DNA from: an uncultured Erythrobacter sp.
GTDB lineage: Bacteria; Pseudomonadota; Alphaproteobacteria; Sphingomonadales; Sphingomonadaceae
Assembly: GCA_947488755.1 (NCBI GenBank)
Contig: CANLAD010000001.1
Location: 2,551,501-2,615,500, forward strand
Reading direction: 5' to 3'
Length of the DNA: 64,000 nucleotides
The notes under the pieces: model-generated
The model's database searches: none
Told to the model about the DNA's origin: nothing
What the model saw: only the letters and a program-made list of their open reading frames with translations
Shown here: piece after piece, positions 36,957-45,752 of the stretch
Numbering within the stretch: the stretch's first letter is position 1
How the letters are laid out: every line of letters starts with the position of its first letter
Translations under genes and position numbers: made by a program

Positions 36957-38056
36957 GCAGGCGCGCCTTGTGTCACGCTCTGTCGCCCTTCTCGCGCCGC
37001 CGCCGCGCCATCGCTGTGCATCGCCCACGCTACACTCGCGACCAGCAGCGCTCCGGTAAGCTGATGCGCCGCTGCGACCCACAGGGAAACTTCGGTCAGG
37101 ACAGTGGCGATGCCGAGCAGCACCATCACCCCGAACGCGCTGTGCACCGCGATAGAAGCCATGCGGTCGGTTTTCCGCACGCGGCGCGCCAGATAGACCA
37201 GCGCCGCAACCGCAACGAAAGCCCACCAGCGATGGATGAAGTGCAGCAGGAAGGGATCATGCGTCAGCGTGTAGAAAATGCCCTGCGACCAATCAATCTC
37301 CGGCACCAGCCGCCCGTTCATCAGCGGCCAGTCATAGGCGGCGTGCCCGGCATTGAGACCCGCAACCCAGGCGCCAAGCAGCAGCTGAACGAACAGTACG
37401 CCAGCCACAATGATCGATGGAAGGGTGAGGGGTGCAGGCCGTGCCTCCGGCTCGCGCGCCAGTCGCCGCATGTCGCGTGCGGTCCACACAAGCGCGCCCA
37501 GCAGGAGCAGCGCGGTCAAAAGGTGCAGCGACAGGCGAAAATGGCTCACATCGGTCATGTCGCCGACCAGCCCCGACTGCACCATCAGCCAGCCGAATAG
37601 CCCTTGCAACCCGCCCAGCGCAAGCAGCGCGACGAAGCGCGGCTTGTATCCTGATGGGATCGCGCCTTTCACCCAGAACCAGACGAGCCCGGCAGCGTAG
37701 ACCAGTCCGACCGCGCGGGCGAGGAGCCGGTGGAACCATTCCCAGAAATAGATGAACTTGAAGTCGGCAAGGGTCATACCGCCCAATGCCGCCTCGAGCC
37801 GATATTCGGGCGTCGCGCGGTATTTGGCGAACTCCGCCTGCCACCCAGCCTCATCGAGCGGCGGCAGGATGCCCGTCGCAACGTCCCATTCCGTGATCGA
37901 CAGCCCGCTTTCGGTTAGCCGAGTAATCCCGCCGACCAGCACGATCACGACTACGAACGCGGCCACGATTTCGAGCCACCGCGCAATCGCGAGCGGACGC
38001 GCGGCACTGGCGGGCGCCGCGACGCGACTCGCAAGGGAGGCAACGGAGGTGGCCAT
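36953..38056 (-). CDS. ctaA: Haem A synthase CtaA (COX15)
   Basis: 367 residues from MATSVASLASRVAAP; the frame is open another 31 codons upstream. Eight membrane helices in two four-helix halves, with the haem-ligand histidines in FWEWFHRLLAR, DVSHFRLSLHLLTA, LLHFIHRWWAF and AAAHQLTGALL. It oxidises haem O to haem A for aa3-type cytochrome oxidase. It is coupled to cutA by overlap. Confidence 0.94.
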   Translation of the reverse strand: MATSVASLASRVAAPASAARPLAIARWLEIVAAFVVVIVLVGGITRLTESGLSITEWDVATGILPPLDEAGWQAEFAKYRATPEYRLEAALGGMTLADFKFIYFWEWFHRLLARAVGLVYAAGLVWFWVKGAIPSGYKPRFVALLALGGLQGLFGWLMVQSGLVGDMTDVSHFRLSLHLLTALLLLGALVWTARDMRRLAREPEARPAPLTLPSIIVAGVLFVQLLLGAWVAGLNAGHAAYDWPLMNGRLVPEIDWSQGIFYTLTHDPFLLHFIHRWWAFVAVAALVYLARRVRKTDRMASIAVHSAFGVMVLLGIATVLTEVSLWVAAAHQLTGALLVASVAWAMHSDGAAAAREGRQSVTQGAPA

Positions 38057-38188
38057 AGTGCAGCGATAAATGCGCAGCGTGACGCCATCGCGCAAGACCC
38101 AAACCCGCAACGCGCCATGCGGACGGCGCAATCTCTTGCTCCAGTTCACATGCGACAGTGGGAACCGGACGGACAGAAAAGGCGTTGC

Positions 38189-38211
38189 GAAATGTGATAT
38201 AGTTACATATG
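38189..38211. promoter_or_regulatory. Zur-like operator upstream of the MerC gene
   Basis: GAAATGT at one end and a TACAT-type arm at the other (ATGT...ACAT, 13 bases apart outer to inner) around an AT-rich centre resemble the proteobacterial Zur box (GAAATGTTATA..). It lies 16 bases before the MerC ATG. Several centre positions break the symmetry, so this is a candidate only. Confidence 0.5.
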
Positions 38212-38226
38212 GCGTCGCAACACATC

Positions 38227-38634
38227 ATGGATCAGCTCTCACCCTCCTCGATTCGGTCGCCGCAGCAGACGCGCCCTAATCGCCCGTGGTTCGACCGGCT
38301 CGGGATCGGTCTGGCCGGGCTGTGTGCGCTGCATTGCTTGCTGGCCGTTGTCCTCGTGTCGGGGCTCGGCATTGGCAGCCATTTTCTTCTCGCGCCGGAA
38401 ATCCACCGGGTCGGACTGGTTCTCGCGCTGCTGGTTGCGGCTGTGGCGATTGGCTGGGGCGCGGTCACACATCGGCGCGCCGCCCCGTTCGTCGTGGCGA
38501 TGATGGGGCTCAGCTTCATGGGCGGCGCACTTGCGGTGCCGCACGGGCAGGAGGAATTTGTTCTGACCCTGATCGGTGTCGGGCTGGTTTCGCTTGGCCA
38601 CGTGCTCAATCTGCGCGCCGCGCGCCGGACCTGA
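38227..38634 (+). CDS. MerC domain membrane protein
   Basis: 135 residues from [14 protein letters not shown]; an ATG at 38209 falls inside the Zur-like box and is rejected. Four membrane helices; the first carries [12 protein letters not shown] with the cysteine pair typical of MerC-domain proteins. Chromosomal members with a Zur-type site upstream are thought to be zinc importers rather than mercury transporters. Function here is inferred from that context. Confidence 0.8.
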   Translation: MDQLSPSSIRSPQQTRPNRPWFDRLGIGLAGLCALHCLLAVVLVSGLGIGSHFLLAPEIHRVGLVLALLVAAVAIGWGAVTHRRAAPFVVAMMGLSFMGGALAVPHGQEEFVLTLIGVGLVSLGHVLNLRAARRT

Positions 38635-38695
38635 TCGACGATCATCACGCAAACTGACGGTTGCTCTGGAGCCGCTCGGCTCTATCTCGGCAGGC

Positions 38696-39688
38696 ATGAG
38701 CGATACAAAGACCATCACCCTCAATGGCGAAACGCGGCGCACCAACGCGCAAACCATCGCCGATCTTGCCCGCGAACTCGAACTGGCGCCTGAAAAGGTC
38801 GCGGTCGAGCGCAATGGCGAGATCGTCCCGCGCTCGACCCTGGAAGAGGCTCCGCTGGCACAAGGCGACACGCTGGAAATCGTGCACTTCGTTGGCGGCG
38901 GAGATGCGGTCGCGTCAGGCACGGACACCTGGACCGTCGCAGGCCACACCTTCACTTCCCGCCTGATCGTGGGAACCGGCAAATACAAGGATTTCGAGCA
39001 GAACGCCGCCGCATTGGAAGCGAGCGGAGCGGAAATCGTCACGGTCGCGGTGCGCCGCGTCAATGTCAGCGACCCGAAGCAACCCATGCTGACAGATTTT
39101 ATCGACCCCAGGAAAGTCACCTACCTGCCCAACACGGCCGGGTGCTTTACCGGCGAAGAAGCCGTGCGCACTTTGCGTCTGGCGCGCGAGGCGGGGGGCT
39201 GGGATCTGGTCAAGCTCGAGGTGCTGGGCGAGGCGCGCACGCTCTATCCCGACATGCGCGAAACCCTCAAGGCGACCGAAACCCTTGCGAATGAGGGCTT
39301 CCACCCAATGGTCTATTGCACCGACGATCCGATCGCGGCGAAGCAGCTGGAAGAGGCTGGCGCAGTCGCGATCATGCCGTTGGGCGCACCGATCGGATCG
39401 GGGCTGGGCATTCAGAACCGGGTCACAATCCGCCTGATCGTCGAAGGCGCGAGCGTGCCGGTGCTGGTCGATGCTGGCGTCGGCACGGCAAGCGATGCGG
39501 CGGTCGGCATGGAGCTGGGCTGCGACGGCATCCTGATGAACACCGCCATTGCCGAAGCGAAAGATCCTGTTCGCATGGCGCGCGCGATGAAGCTGGCGGT
39601 CGAGGCGGGGCGCGAGGCGTATCTCGCAGGCCGCATGGGACGGCGCATGTATGCCGATCCCAGCTCACCACTGGCCGGGTTGATCTAG
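38696..39688 (+). CDS. thiG: ThiS-ThiG fusion: sulfur carrier and thiazole synthase
   Basis: 330 residues. Residues 1-69 are a ThiS-like beta-grasp domain that ends HFVGGGD; the Gly-Gly that would be the thiocarboxylate end is at 67-69 but is followed directly by the ThiG barrel (from about 75). ThiG shows [11 protein letters not shown], the Schiff-base Lys173 in [10 protein letters not shown], and GSGLGIQN. It makes thiazole phosphate for thiamine. The chain must be cut, or sulfur delivered another way, for ThiS to carry sulfur. Confidence 0.93.
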   Translation: MSDTKTITLNGETRRTNAQTIADLARELELAPEKVAVERNGEIVPRSTLEEAPLAQGDTLEIVHFVGGGDAVASGTDTWTVAGHTFTSRLIVGTGKYKDFEQNAAALEASGAEIVTVAVRRVNVSDPKQPMLTDFIDPRKVTYLPNTAGCFTGEEAVRTLRLAREAGGWDLVKLEVLGEARTLYPDMRETLKATETLANEGFHPMVYCTDDPIAAKQLEEAGAVAIMPLGAPIGSGLGIQNRVTIRLIVEGASVPVLVDAGVGTASDAAVGMELGCDGILMNTAIAEAKDPVRMARAMKLAVEAGREAYLAGRMGRRMYADPSSPLAGLI

Positions 39689-39766
39689 CCTGCGGAAATA
39701 CTTCGCCGAGCTTACCGGACGTTAACCACATTCGGCGAATGTCTCTCTCGAACAGGGAGACGATAG

Positions 39767-40297
39767 TTGACGCTTGCCAGCACTTCCAACGTCGCCATCG
39801 GCGAAATGCGCGAATTCGCAGGCTTTTCCGCAGCCGAGCAGCGCTACATCAAGCGCAGCCTCGATGTCGGCATGGGCCGCCGCGATGCGTTCCGGCTGTG
39901 GGGTCGCAGCGAAGCGGAGAACACCGCGATCCGCCGCCAGTATGTCGCCTATCAGGATCTGAAATCCCTGCGTGCGCTGGTCCCACAGGACGGATCGATG
40001 ACCGAGATCGAGCGCTTTCTCGGCAAGCTGGTGCGGGTCGCAACCTTCGATCTGGAGCAGGAGCGGATCGCCAGCTTCTCGGCCTTCCGCTTCCTTTACG
40101 AACGGTTGCTCGGCCCCGAGTCGCGCCCCTACCTTCCCTCGGCCTTCTGCGCTGCCGCCGCGCTCCCGCTGATTCAGCCCGATCGCCGCAAGATGCTGCT
40201 CCAGAGCCTGAGCGAAGCCGCCGCGACTGCGCCCGGCTGGTCGGATCGCGCACCCAGCTTCTTCCCCGAGCACATCGCGGATGTGGAGACGGCTTGA
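39767..40297 (+). CDS. Conserved hypothetical protein
   Basis: 176 residues from TTG at 39767; an ATG 13 codons later is the alternative. No family is recognised. It is helical, soluble, with FAGFSAAEQRYIKRSLDVGMGRRDAFRLWGRSEAENTAIRRQYVAY in the first third, a Gly/Arg-type turn, and an ERFLGKLVRVATFDLEQERIASFSAFRFLYERLL core. No signal peptide. It stands alone between thiSG and a long repeat-bearing gap. Confidence 0.55.
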   Translation: MTLASTSNVAIGEMREFAGFSAAEQRYIKRSLDVGMGRRDAFRLWGRSEAENTAIRRQYVAYQDLKSLRALVPQDGSMTEIERFLGKLVRVATFDLEQERIASFSAFRFLYERLLGPESRPYLPSAFCAAAALPLIQPDRRKMLLQSLSEAAATAPGWSDRAPSFFPEHIADVETA

Positions 40298-40423
40298 GGG
40301 CGGCTGCGACTGACCGGGTGCGAGAAGGCGTTGGCGGCTTGGAAACGCTGCTGGAACATCGGACTGATCGAGCAGTCCAACCCGAGTTGGGATGACCTTA
40401 ACGGTCAGCGCTAGCCGACAGGG

Positions 40424-40443
40424 ATCCCAGCTTTCGCTGGGAT
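40424..40443. repeat. REP-like palindrome
   Basis: Arms ATCCCAGC and GCTGGGAT with a TTTC loop, followed by GACG. This CAGC-TTTC-GCTG core with GATGAC is a frequent extragenic palindrome in sphingomonads. Confidence 0.7.
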
Positions 40444-40591
40444 GACGAGGGGCGGGAAGCTCCCATGTCTGAGCCTACTCAAGGCGGCTCGTTTTCCTAC
40501 CGTATGCGATGACGCTAGGGCAGATGCTGCTCTTTCAAATCGTCAGCCCGAACCTCCCGCAAAACGCGCCCGGTCCATCGTGTCTCATGTA

Positions 40592-40691
40592 GGACAAGTG
40601 TCAGGTAGGCCTTTTCACCTAAATACCCTTACAAAACAAAATATTGGCGCGCGAAACCCCACCCGACACCGTGTCGAATGTGTCAAATAAA
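40592..40691 (+). repeat. 100-bp dispersed repeat, copy 1
   Basis: Begins GGACAAGTGTCAGGT (15 bases) and ends with a 27-base block containing GACACCGTGTC and ATGTGTCAAATAAA. The second copy at 59261-59360 is inverted, has the same total length and the same two blocks (15/15 and 24/27), while the 58-base middle is unrelated. The ends can pair (GTGTCAGGT with ACCCGACAC, one mismatch). Confidence 0.75.
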
Positions 40692-40704
40692 GTTGGAAAG
40701 CCCG

Positions 40705-42585
40705 TTACCCGCGATACAGCCCATCGACCCGCTCGTGATAGCGGTCGCGGATTTTGTGGCGGCGGATTTTCATGCTCGGGGTCATTTCCTCGTTCTCGAT
40801 CGAGAACGCTTCGTCGGCAAAGACGAACTGGCGGACCTTTTCGATCACCGACAGATCTGCGTTGGTCCGATCGACCGCCGCGCGAACCGCTTTCTTGAAC
40901 GCAGGCAGATCCTGCAGCGCCTTCATGTCGAACTTTTCATCGTTGGCGCGTGCCCATTCCAGCGCCCATTCCGCATCGGGCACGATCAGCCCCACGACAT
41001 AGGGGCGCTGATCGCCGCTCACCATGGCCTGCGCGATTTCGGGCTGGAGCGTCAGCATGCCTTCGATCTTTTGCGGCGCGACATTGTCGCCCTTGTCGTT
41101 GACGATCATGTCCTTCTTGCGATCGGTGATGACGATGCGGCCCTGATCGTCGAAATGGCCGATATCGCCGGTATGCAGCCAGCCATCGATGATCGTGCGC
41201 CGCGTTTCGGCTTCGTTGTGCCAATAGCCGTGCATGACGAGCTCGCCCCGGCACAAAAGCTCGCCATCCTCCGCAATGCTCACTTCCACGCCGCGCATGG
41301 GCGGGCCGACCGTGTCCATTCTCAGCCCGATAGCCGGGCGGTTGCAGCTGATGACCGGTCCCGCCTCGGTCTGGCCGTAGCCCTGCAGCATGGTCAGGCC
41401 CATCGCCTCGAAGAAATTGCCGACTTCGGGATTGAGCGGCGCGCCGCCCGAGACCATCGCCTTGATCCGCCCGCCGAACTTCTGGCGGATCTTGGGACGA
41501 AGCGTGCGCTCGACCAGCATATCCATCGGCCGGTCGCGCAGCCGCTTGCGCCCATTCTTCACATTGTCCTGAATCTTGAGCGCGGCGTCCATCATGGTGT
41601 TCGCCATGCGGCCCTGCTTGGAGATCTGCTTGATGATGCGGTTGCGCAGGACTTCGAACAGGCGGGGGACCACGACCATGAAAGTCGGGCGCACTTCCTC
41701 GATATTGGACGCGAGTTTGTCGAGGCCCTCGGAATAGAAGATCTCCGCCCCGACCGCCATCGGCAGATATTGTCCGCCGGTGTGTTCGTAAGCGTGGCTG
41801 AGCGGCAGAAAGGACAAGAAGCGTTCCTCACCAACGCCGAAATCGTTGATGAGAATGTCCGCAGCCCCCGCGACATTGCACAGGATGGCGCCGTGGTGCT
41901 GCTTGACCCCGCGCGGCGCGCCGCCCGTGCCGCTGGTGTAGATCAGGCAGGCCGTGTCCTCGCGGTGCATGTCCGCGATCCGGGCATTGACCGCGGCGCG
42001 CGCGGCCTGGCGGTCCCCGGCGATCAGGTCGTCCCAATTGTGATAGTCGAAGCCGGGCGATTGCTGGCGGTGCAGATCCTCGATCCCGATTACATGGTCG
42101 ACAGCGCCGGTCTCCCCGATTGCCGCCACCAGCGGAGCGAGCAGCTTCTCATTGGAGACGATGACCGCACGCGCACCCGAATTGTCGAGAATGTGCGCAT
42201 GATCGCGAGCGGTGTTGGTGGTGTAGGTCGGCACCGTGATGCAGCCGGCCGCCATGATCGCGAGATCGGCGATACACCATTCGGGGCGGTTCTCCGATAC
42301 CAGCGCCACCCGGTCGCCATCGCCAAGCCCCATGTGGCGCAGGCTTTCCGCGATCAGGCAGACTTCGCAAGCCACTTCGGCCCAGCTTTGCGTTTGCCAT
42401 TCTCCGTCCTCCTTGCGGCCCAGAAACGGCGCTTCGCCCTTGTCATCGGCGCGCTTGAAGAACAGTTCGACCAGATTGTTCGCGCGATCGACGTCTTGGA
42501 GGATCGGGTGATCGGCGGGATTGACCACCGGCGCGGAGGTGGGGGCGTGCACGGGATCGATCTCCTGTTCGGTTTCGCCAGGCAT
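40705..42585 (-). CDS. Long-chain fatty acid-CoA ligase (AMP-binding)
   Basis: 626 residues. The AMP-binding P-loop-like motif is CLIYTSGTGGAPRGVKQHHG, with GYGQTEAGPV (A5), GWLHTGDIGHFDDQGR and the catalytic Lys region MIVNDKGDNVAPQKIEGM. It resembles the FadD15-type (long-chain acyl-CoA synthetase) group. The long opposite-strand frame is a shadow. It is likely cotranscribed with ggt upstream only if the 110-base gap has no terminator. Confidence 0.9.
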   Translation of the reverse strand: MPGETEQEIDPVHAPTSAPVVNPADHPILQDVDRANNLVELFFKRADDKGEAPFLGRKEDGEWQTQSWAEVACEVCLIAESLRHMGLGDGDRVALVSENRPEWCIADLAIMAAGCITVPTYTTNTARDHAHILDNSGARAVIVSNEKLLAPLVAAIGETGAVDHVIGIEDLHRQQSPGFDYHNWDDLIAGDRQAARAAVNARIADMHREDTACLIYTSGTGGAPRGVKQHHGAILCNVAGAADILINDFGVGEERFLSFLPLSHAYEHTGGQYLPMAVGAEIFYSEGLDKLASNIEEVRPTFMVVVPRLFEVLRNRIIKQISKQGRMANTMMDAALKIQDNVKNGRKRLRDRPMDMLVERTLRPKIRQKFGGRIKAMVSGGAPLNPEVGNFFEAMGLTMLQGYGQTEAGPVISCNRPAIGLRMDTVGPPMRGVEVSIAEDGELLCRGELVMHGYWHNEAETRRTIIDGWLHTGDIGHFDDQGRIVITDRKKDMIVNDKGDNVAPQKIEGMLTLQPEIAQAMVSGDQRPYVVGLIVPDAEWALEWARANDEKFDMKALQDLPAFKKAVRAAVDRTNADLSVIEKVRQFVFADEAFSIENEEMTPSMKIRRHKIRDRYHERVDGLYRG

Positions 42586-42695
42586 TTGCGTGTCTCGTTT
42601 CGCGAATGGTGGGTTTGTTGGATGCAGACCTAGGCGCTCGCTGCCGTAGCGGCAACCGGGCGCAAGTTCGGCTCGGGCCGTCGCGGGTGGCGCGG

Positions 42696-44405
42696 CTATT
42701 CGTAGGCGAGCAGGTCGGCGATCCGCGGGTCGGACGCAGATTCCCAGCCATCGGGCGTGCGGCGTAGGGCGTTGGCCTTGCCCCGCGGCTCCAGTAGCCG
42801 CACTTCGCCGTGGCCGAGCGCTTGCAACTCCTCGACCATTCCGGCGACGACGCTGTTTTCCTCTGTGATGACGGTCGAACCAAACGCCATCAGCAGCGGC
42901 AGGCCGAGCGCATCCTGAGCGGTCATGCCGAAATCGACCACTCCGATAATCGAGCGTGCGACCTGCACCGGGATCGTCGGTCCGCCCGCCGCGCCGATTA
43001 CCAGCACGACCTCGCCATCCGCATCGAACACGATCGTCGGTGCCATCGAAGAGCGCGGGCGCTTGCCCCCTTCGACGCGGTTTGCGACCGGCTTTCCATC
43101 GACCTGCGGTGAGGAGCTGAAATCGGTCAGCTCGTTGTTGAGGTAAAATCCCCGGTAATGCAGGCCCGACCCGAACGCGCCCTCGACGGTGGAGGTGTAG
43201 CTGATGGCGTTGCCCGCAGCGTCGACAACCGAGAAATGCGTGGTGCCGTTCTCGGGCGGCTCATCCCCGTCCGCGCGAGCCTGTGGCGCACCCGGAGGAC
43301 TTCCCGCCGATACGTTTTGAAGCGCGCTTGCCGGATCGATCAGCGCCGAACGCCCGGCGAGGTAGGTGCGATCGACCAGGCCCTCTACCGGAACTTCGAC
43401 GAAATCCTCATCGGCGAGATACAGTTCGCGGTCGGCATAGGCGATCCGCTGCGATTCGAGGAACAGGTGCCAGAAGCGCGAGCTTTGCGGACCCATCGCG
43501 GCAAGATCGAAGCGCTCGAGCTGACCCAGCATCTGCGCGACTGCCACACCGCCCGAACTGGGCGGCCCCATTCCGCACACCCGATATGTGCGATACGGCG
43601 CGCAGACCGGCCCGCGCATTTTCGCTTCGTAGCCGCGAATGTCGCTTTCCCGCATCCGCCCGTCCTGCGGCGTCGCCTGTGCGACGTAGTTCGCGAGCGC
43701 CGCGGCGTCCGCCTCATACATCGCCGAAGGCCCGGCACCCGCGATCCGCTCCATCGTGTCGGCCAGCTCTGGTATCCGCACCTTCGCACCTACGGGCAGT
43801 GGCTCGCCACCGGCTCCGAAAAACACTGCGCGCGCCTGCGGTGTCAGCCCGGCGCGCTCGGCACGGTTGCTTAGCGATTGGTGCAGGCGCCGGTTCATGG
43901 TGAAGCCATCGCGGGCCAGCGCGATCGCAGGGGCGAACAGATCGGACCAGGGAAGTTTGCCGTATTGCGCGTGCGCCTTGGCGGCGAGCGCGACATTGCC
44001 CGGTACGCCCACACTGAGGCCGGACAGGACGCGCTGCTCATAGTCGAGGCGCTCCCCGTTCTCGTCCAGGAAACGCTCCGGCGTGGCCGCTGCGGGAGCG
44101 GTCTCGCGTCCGTCGAAGCTTTCGATCCCGCCATCGCCTGCGCGCAACATGAACCCGCCGCCGCCGATACCCGAGCTCTGCGGCTCCACCACCGTGAGCG
44201 CGAGCATGATCGCGATTGCCGCATCGGTGGCTGATCCGCCCTGGGCCAGGATCGCTTCGCCCGCGGCGCTGGCGCGTGGATCGGCGGTGCTGACCGCGCC
44301 TGTGGGGGCGCTGTCCCGGAACGGTGAGCCGTCGGTAATGTCGGGGGTAACGCAGCCCGAAAGAGCCAGCGCGACGGGAGCGAGCAGCAGTGCAAACCTG
44401 TTCAT
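42696..44405 (-). CDS. ggt: Gamma-glutamyltransferase, lipoprotein type
   Basis: 569 residues with a lipoprotein signal (ALALSGC, Cys17). The N-terminal catalytic part has SSGIGGGGFML and FDGRETAP; the autocleavage/nucleophile Thr is in ENGTTHFSVVD, followed by the small-subunit motifs GKRPRSSMAPTIVF and GAAGGPTIP. It is a periplasmic, probably membrane-anchored enzyme acting on glutathione. It follows pyrD after 11 bases on the same strand. Confidence 0.92.
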   Translation of the reverse strand: MNRFALLLAPVALALSGCVTPDITDGSPFRDSAPTGAVSTADPRASAAGEAILAQGGSATDAAIAIMLALTVVEPQSSGIGGGGFMLRAGDGGIESFDGRETAPAAATPERFLDENGERLDYEQRVLSGLSVGVPGNVALAAKAHAQYGKLPWSDLFAPAIALARDGFTMNRRLHQSLSNRAERAGLTPQARAVFFGAGGEPLPVGAKVRIPELADTMERIAGAGPSAMYEADAAALANYVAQATPQDGRMRESDIRGYEAKMRGPVCAPYRTYRVCGMGPPSSGGVAVAQMLGQLERFDLAAMGPQSSRFWHLFLESQRIAYADRELYLADEDFVEVPVEGLVDRTYLAGRSALIDPASALQNVSAGSPPGAPQARADGDEPPENGTTHFSVVDAAGNAISYTSTVEGAFGSGLHYRGFYLNNELTDFSSSPQVDGKPVANRVEGGKRPRSSMAPTIVFDADGEVVLVIGAAGGPTIPVQVARSIIGVVDFGMTAQDALGLPLLMAFGSTVITEENSVVAGMVEELQALGHGEVRLLEPRGKANALRRTPDGWESASDPRIADLLAYE

Positions 44406-44416
44406 GCCGCGAACCG

Positions 44417-45490
44417 CTATTCGCTTCCCACCGCCTCGGCAATGGTGGTGAAGCCATCACGCTTCATCAGCCGCTCGATGCCTCGTGCGATATGAGCGCC
44501 GAGCGTCGGGCCGCGATAGACCAGCGCCGAATACAGCTGGACGAGGCTGGCGCCCGCCCTGATCCTCTCCCATGCATCCTCGGCATTCGCGATACCGCCC
44601 ACGCCGACGAGCGGGATCGCGCCGCCGGTCGCCTTGCGAAAATCGCGCAGGCGCTCCAGCGCCAGCGCACGTAGCGGAGCGCCGGACAGGCCGCCTGATT
44701 CGTTCGCGTGGCGCGATTGCAGGCTGGGACGCGAAATCGTGGTGTTCGATACGATCAGCGCCCCAAGCTTGCGGTCAAGCGCGAGTCGCGCGATCGCGTC
44801 GATGTCGGCGGGTTCCAGGTCGGGGGCGACTTTCAGGAAGATCGGCGGCGGATTGTCTAGCTTCGCATCCTCGCGCGCCGCGATCACCGCGTCGATCAGG
44901 CCGCGCAATGCGCCTTCATCCTGCAAGGCGCGCAATCCGGGCGTGTTCGGGCTTGACACATTCACCGCAAGATAGCTTGCGAATGGCGCCATCAACTCGG
45001 CCATCACTGCGTAATCGGCGATTCGATCGTCCGAATCCTTGTTAGCGCCGATATTTACGCCGACGATCCCGCCCCGTGCCGCCCGCTTGCGCAGCCGCAC
45101 CCTCGCGCGCGCAGCTCCGGCATTGTTGAATCCCATGCGATTGATGACGGCCTCGTCCTCGACCAGCCGGAACAACCGCGGCTTCGCGTTGCCGGCCTGC
45201 GTCAGCGGAGTGATCGAGCCGACCTCGGTAAAGCCGAAGCCCAGACCAAGCAGCGCATCGGGCACTTCGGCATCCTTATCGAACCCCGCCGCCACGCCGA
45301 CCGGGTTGGGAAAGGAAAGCCCCGCAACATCGATTCGCAGCGCGCGCGAAGGCGGTTGCGGCTTGCCGATTGGAAGCGCCTTTAGCGCGGTAATCGCGAG
45401 CCGGTGGCCGCGTTCCGGATCGAGCGCGAAGAGCGCGGGACGAATCGCGTCGAACGCGGTTTTGTCGGTCAGTGTCTCGCGGATCGGCAT
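44417..45490 (-). CDS. pyrD: Dihydroorotate dehydrogenase (quinone), class 2
   Basis: 357 residues. The N-terminal helix region (ALFALDPERGHRLAITALKALP) is the membrane/quinone-access element of class 2 enzymes. NPVGVAAGFDKDAEVPDALLGLGFGFTEVGS, the catalytic Ser in VNVSSPNTPGL and GAPLRALALERL (FMN) follow. It oxidises dihydroorotate in pyrimidine synthesis and passes electrons to quinone. Confidence 0.95.
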   Translation of the reverse strand: MPIRETLTDKTAFDAIRPALFALDPERGHRLAITALKALPIGKPQPPSRALRIDVAGLSFPNPVGVAAGFDKDAEVPDALLGLGFGFTEVGSITPLTQAGNAKPRLFRLVEDEAVINRMGFNNAGAARARVRLRKRAARGGIVGVNIGANKDSDDRIADYAVMAELMAPFASYLAVNVSSPNTPGLRALQDEGALRGLIDAVIAAREDAKLDNPPPIFLKVAPDLEPADIDAIARLALDRKLGALIVSNTTISRPSLQSRHANESGGLSGAPLRALALERLRDFRKATGGAIPLVGVGGIANAEDAWERIRAGASLVQLYSALVYRGPTLGAHIARGIERLMKRDGFTTIAEAVGSE

Positions 45491-45556
45491 GCTCCGCTGC
45501 TAGGCCAGCACTGGCCCAGGTGTCGAGAGCCACTATCCGCCCGATATGCTGTTAGA

Positions 45557-45655
45557 ATGTCGTTTGCATACAATCCTGCGAAGAAGAGTGCCTTTAGACA
45601 CATTTTTGCGACCCGAAGGGCTCGGAGCAGCAATGCAAAGAGTTCCTCAACTTAA
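45557..45655 (+). CDS. Candidate 32-residue basic small protein or sRNA
   Basis: An ATG-to-TAA frame of 32 codons that starts MSFAYNPAKKSAFRHIFATR and ends KSSST; it is strongly basic. The TAA is two bases before the stem of a strong plus-strand terminator, and no other plus-strand gene precedes that terminator. No good ribosome site is seen, so a non-coding RNA is equally possible. A TACAAT hexamer at about 45568 could be a -10 but lies inside the frame. Confidence 0.35.
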   Translation: MSFAYNPAKKSAFRHIFATRRARSSNAKSSST

Positions 45656-45657
45656 AT

Positions 45658-45689
45658 GGGCGGCTCATCCGTGGGCCGCCCTTTTTTTG
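45658..45689 (+). terminator. Intrinsic terminator with no annotated gene upstream
   Basis: GGGCGGC and GCCGCCC arms with an 11-base loop, followed by seven T. The T run is on the plus strand only. The nearest plus-strand gene is the AraC regulator, which begins downstream. Confidence 0.85.
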
Positions 45690-45752
45690 TTTCACGCAGC
45701 GCGCCTTATGGTTAGCTAAAGCTGCCTGACGGATGTTTTTGAAGCGGGGGCG

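Larger units (their letters stand above)
40298..40704. other. 407-base convergent gap holding repeats
   Basis: No gene is seen. The gap contains a REP-like hairpin at 40424-40443 and the 100-bp repeat at 40592-40691, which ends 13 bases before the acyl-CoA ligase stop. Confidence 0.7.

Noticed and set aside
38209..38226. ATG at 38209 as the MerC start
   Set aside because: It lies inside the Zur-like box; ATG 38227 gives a typical protein.
40678..42633. 651-codon plus-strand frame opposite the acyl-CoA ligase
   Set aside because: Antisense shadow of a well-supported AMP-binding enzyme; its peptide is rich in His/Arg/Asp without a domain.
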